Of a stretch of DNA of 64,000 nucleotides, positions 61,400 to 64,000 are shown piece by piece. Each line of letters starts with the position of its first letter. The stretch's first letter is position 1. Under the pieces are notes generated by a model, which saw only the letters and a list, made by a program, of their open reading frames with translations, was not told where the DNA came from and ran no database searches. Where the stretch lies: contig NZ_LT635548.1 in assembly GCF_900120155.1 (NCBI RefSeq), positions 124,001 through 188,000 of the forward strand, given 5' to 3'. This DNA comes from Clostridium sp. Marseille-P3244 (GTDB lineage Bacteria; Bacillota; Clostridia; Lachnospirales; Lachnospiraceae). The position numbers and the translations under genes were made by a program.

Positions 61400-62986
61400 T
61401 TACCATGATCCTGTCATACCGTTTTTTATCACATCGTCCGTATCACCTCTGAAATACGGAATGCTGTGGGATGTATCAGCTGAAGAAGCCAGAAGATGGA
61501 TCATCCCCTTCTTCACATGACACGCAGCCGCCAGGAAACTCTGCGAAAATTCTGCATACTGTATGTTCCTGTATCTGACTGCCAGATACTGTCTCCCGAA
61601 ATATCCCCGGCACAGTTTCAGAAATGTTCCGTCCGCGCTCATACCGTCTGTTCTGTATTTTAACACCATTCCGCACAGAAGTGAAAAGACCAGTACCGCG
61701 GCGCTCCACCATACCGCAGACTGATAACTTTCCAGTACAACGGCACACAGGACTGCTCCCGCGGCAACACACAGAAGATAGACCGCAGCGGGAAAAATCC
61801 ACACAACCCATACCGCCTTCGGGAGAGGTTCCACCTTCAGATCCGCAGCCGGCAGAAATTCCGGCAGAAGCAAAGCCAGCCTTTCCTTCAGCTGTTTTTC
61901 CGTACTGTACAGTACAAGGAATGAATGTTTCTCCTCCGCGTCATCACCCATGCCCACATTGATGATCTCTGCCATATACCGTTTTCCAAGGCGTGCCACA
62001 AAAGACTGTTTCACCCTGAGGGCCTGGATCTTATCTACCGGGACTGTATATTCCACCTTTTTCAGAAATCCATACCGGATATAAATCCTGTCTCCTCTTC
62101 GTTTTGCCCGGAAATCATAATATTTCACAAAATCTTTTATCGTATCCCACAGTGCGGACACGATCAGGACAGCCGCAAGGACAATCCCTGCTGCCGCTCC
62201 TGCAAAGGACTCCATCAGGTTCTTCCGTCCAAGAGCCTCTGCCACCCCCATAACCGTGCCTAAAATACATAACAGAAAAATAAGAACGGAGAAAAGATTG
62301 ACGGAAAAGAATCCATGTTTCATAATGTCTCCCAGATCTGCCCGGATATCATAATCTTCCGTTTCTTCTAAAGCCGGGCCCGGTGTTCTTCCTTCTTCTG
62401 CCACATCAAGAGCAGTATCCATCCGGGGCAATGCTGAATCCAGATCTGTATCAGCCGTTGCTCCTCCGGCCGCCATCCGCATCCTCCGGGTGATCTCATT
62501 CTTGAATCGGAGGGCATCTGCTTTCTTCAGCACGATCTTGACATCTGTACTGTCCGCTGTAGACCTGCTGTTTGTATCCATTTTAACTTTACATGTTCCG
62601 ATCAGCATTTCAAACAGATTCTGTTCAATATTAATATTCGAAATGTTCCGTATACCGATTGTATTTTTCTTTTTGTTCAGAGTATTTTTTTCAATGACGA
62701 CCGCATGGTCCTCAATAGAGATCCAGGTCTTTGCCCATACAAATATCTGACTTGCGATGCAGATCCCAAGAATCAGGATCGTTCCTAAAAGAATAAAAAA
62801 GCCTTTGTCTATTACAAACGAAACATCTTCGGAGCGTATGTCCCCGATATTCTGCAAAACCTGCGTGGCTATAATGATAAAAAGCGCCGCGATCACACCG
62901 CCGGTACGCTCCACAATGGATGAGATATGACTGCGGAATCTCATCCTTGGGCCTGCATCCTGTTTTTCTTTCTGCTCAGTTTTCAT
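61400..62986 (-). CDS. bPH2-domain membrane protein (YdbT-like)
   Basis: A 528-aa membrane protein. Two helices at about 25-85 are followed by a bacterial PH domain (IEDHAVVIEKNTLNKKKNTIGIRNISNI), an acidic linker (about 190-220), another helix pair, a second PH domain (RRGDRIYIRYGFLKKVEYTVPVDKIQALR), further helices near 400-450 and a third, partial PH unit (VRYRNIQYAEF). Domain order matches YdbT. YdbS/YdbT pairs are membrane proteins implicated in resistance to certain bacteriocins or lipid homeostasis; function here is unknown. It overlaps its partner gene by 11 bases. Confidence 0.85.
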   Translation of the reverse strand: MKTEQKEKQDAGPRMRFRSHISSIVERTGGVIAALFIIIATQVLQNIGDIRSEDVSFVIDKGFFILLGTILILGICIASQIFVWAKTWISIEDHAVVIEKNTLNKKKNTIGIRNISNINIEQNLFEMLIGTCKVKMDTNSRSTADSTDVKIVLKKADALRFKNEITRRMRMAAGGATADTDLDSALPRMDTALDVAEEGRTPGPALEETEDYDIRADLGDIMKHGFFSVNLFSVLIFLLCILGTVMGVAEALGRKNLMESFAGAAAGIVLAAVLIVSALWDTIKDFVKYYDFRAKRRGDRIYIRYGFLKKVEYTVPVDKIQALRVKQSFVARLGKRYMAEIINVGMGDDAEEKHSFLVLYSTEKQLKERLALLLPEFLPAADLKVEPLPKAVWVVWIFPAAVYLLCVAAGAVLCAVVLESYQSAVWWSAAVLVFSLLCGMVLKYRTDGMSADGTFLKLCRGYFGRQYLAVRYRNIQYAEFSQSFLAAACHVKKGMIHLLASSADTSHSIPYFRGDTDDVIKNGMTGSW

Positions 62987-63566
62987 TTCTGTCTTTTTCT
63001 GCCCCCTGACTCATGCTTTCATTCATATGCCGGACTTTTTCCTCCGCATCTTTTATATATCCGGCTGAATTTTCTGTCCTCTGCTCTGCCGCGATCTCAT
63101 TGATCCTCTGTCGCAGACTTTCAGCGATCTGTTCGGCTTTCTCCACTTCCAGGAAAGAAATCGTCACATCTCCGCCGCCTGTCGTCACCACGACCTTTTC
63201 CACTCCGAACATCTGGTCAACAGGTCCTCTTTTTGTCTGAAGCTTATGTAACCGCTCAATAGGCACGATATTCCGTTTTACGAACAGATACCCCTCGATG
63301 ATGTCAATGCACTCCTCATTGATGCTGTACCGATATCTGTGATAACGGAAATAGGGGCTGATAAGCACATCTGCCAGGATCAGCACCGCAAGTCCCAGTG
63401 AGATCCATTTCCCCAATGTAATTTTCTCCGGGAAGATCCAGAAATAGTCCAGCACCGCCACTGCAGCCAGGATTACTGCTCCGGTAATGATATCCGCTGT
63501 ATACATACAGTACAGCGCCCGTTTTGAAAGTTTGCTGTACTCCGCTTTTTCTATTTTACTCTTCAT
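62976..63566 (-). CDS. bPH2-domain membrane protein (YdbS-like)
   Basis: A 196-aa protein: two N-terminal helices (about 20-75), one bacterial PH domain (YRYSINEECIDIIEGYLFVKRNIVPIERLHKLQ, split over two strands) with GPVDQMFGVEKVVVTTGGGDVTISFL, and a long charged coiled tail. It forms the typical pair with the larger protein downstream. The ATG at 63566, seven bases after AGGAGG, is preferred to an upstream in-frame start. Confidence 0.85.
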   Translation of the reverse strand: MKSKIEKAEYSKLSKRALYCMYTADIITGAVILAAVAVLDYFWIFPEKITLGKWISLGLAVLILADVLISPYFRYHRYRYSINEECIDIIEGYLFVKRNIVPIERLHKLQTKRGPVDQMFGVEKVVVTTGGGDVTISFLEVEKAEQIAESLRQRINEIAAEQRTENSAGYIKDAEEKVRHMNESMSQGAEKDRNEN

Positions 63567-63731
63567 CCATCTCCTCCTGCTGTCTGCCACAGTATCATAT
63601 AAAATGTGGAAGATTCTGTTCGCTTTCTTTGAAGAAATTCTACAGCATTACCTGTCACTTCTGCGTATCAGTATAACAGTCCGAAGAATGATATGCAAGC
63701 CGTTGACCGGAAGGAAGGGCCGCCAGGAAGA

Positions 63732-63756
63732 GCAGCCTGCGAAAAAAGCAGGCTGC
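63732..63756. terminator. Hairpin at the 3' end of eno
   Basis: GCAGCCTGC and GCAGGCTGC with loop GAAAAAA, immediately after the eno stop (4 bases). On the minus strand the T6 is in the loop rather than behind the stem, so termination strength is uncertain. The stretch 63567-63731 otherwise shows nothing. Confidence 0.6.
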
Positions 63757-63760
63757 CGGC

Positions 63761-64000
<240 letters not shown>

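Overview
The window looks like chromosome of an anaerobic, fermentative Firmicute of the Lachnospiraceae type (Clostridia). Pointers are pyruvate formate-lyase with its activase, pyruvate phosphate dikinase, a DUF4317 protein, a single-chain glycyl-tRNA synthetase, a Bce-type peptide-resistance module, an M16C metalloprotease, and UbiB next to a phasin-like protein. This is inferred from gene content; no rRNA or tRNA gene was recognised. Most genes lie on the minus strand.

Layout. 35-7.6 kb: mutM with a MarR regulator, a MarR-controlled heterodimeric ABC exporter, and a second MarR gene coupled to a frameshifted YczE-type membrane protein. 7.6-14.5 kb: DUF4317, pflA and pflB (a RAYT-type repeat pair sits between them), fucO-like alcohol dehydrogenase and a DhaS-like TetR regulator. 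14.5-18.6 kb: livHMGF branched-chain amino acid transporter without a substrate-binding protein gene, followed by a cytidylate-kinase-like gene. 18.7-24.6 kb: SseB, GNAT, BceRS-like two-component system and BceAB-like transporter. 24.7-27.6 kb: dgkA, ubiB, phasin-like gene and an unknown membrane-anchored protein. 27.7-32.4 kb: XRE regulator and a type III restriction-modification pair. 32.5-40.7 kb: housekeeping genes ppdK, a lipoprotein, an M18 aminopeptidase, glyS, recO and a yqzL-like gene, interrupted by a RAYT transposase framed by perfect inverted repeats. 55.7-64 kb: era, an M16 protease, two PH-domain membrane proteins and the 3' end of eno.

Between yqzL/recO and era (commonly neighbours in Firmicutes) lies about 15 kb of accessory DNA. 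Its core is a nine-gene minus-strand operon (about 51.8 to 42.0 kb) with a divergent LacI regulator and a further isomerase gene. The operon encodes a ribose-type ABC importer, a two-domain VOC protein, a Gfo/Idh/MocA oxidoreductase, two xylose-isomerase-like TIM barrels, a small protein resembling the beta subunit of C-glycoside deglycosidase (DUF6379-like) and a CocE/NonD-type hydrolase. The best reading is import and oxidation-dependent cleavage of a plant C-glycoside or related glycoside. Three CATGAAAA-type palindromes in the divergent promoter region are likely LacI operators. The VOC and CocE members make this layout look different from the well-known deglycosidase clusters and are the most interesting content of the window.

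Mobile DNA shapes the region. An IS3-family element with a 3-bp target duplication sits inside the terminator hairpin between the extra isomerase gene and era. An ISNCY/IS1202-like element lies just upstream of the era promoter, so era is bracketed by two insertion sequences. A RAYT element next to glyS and a transposase-less relative between pflB and pflA share the same 32-bp end design.
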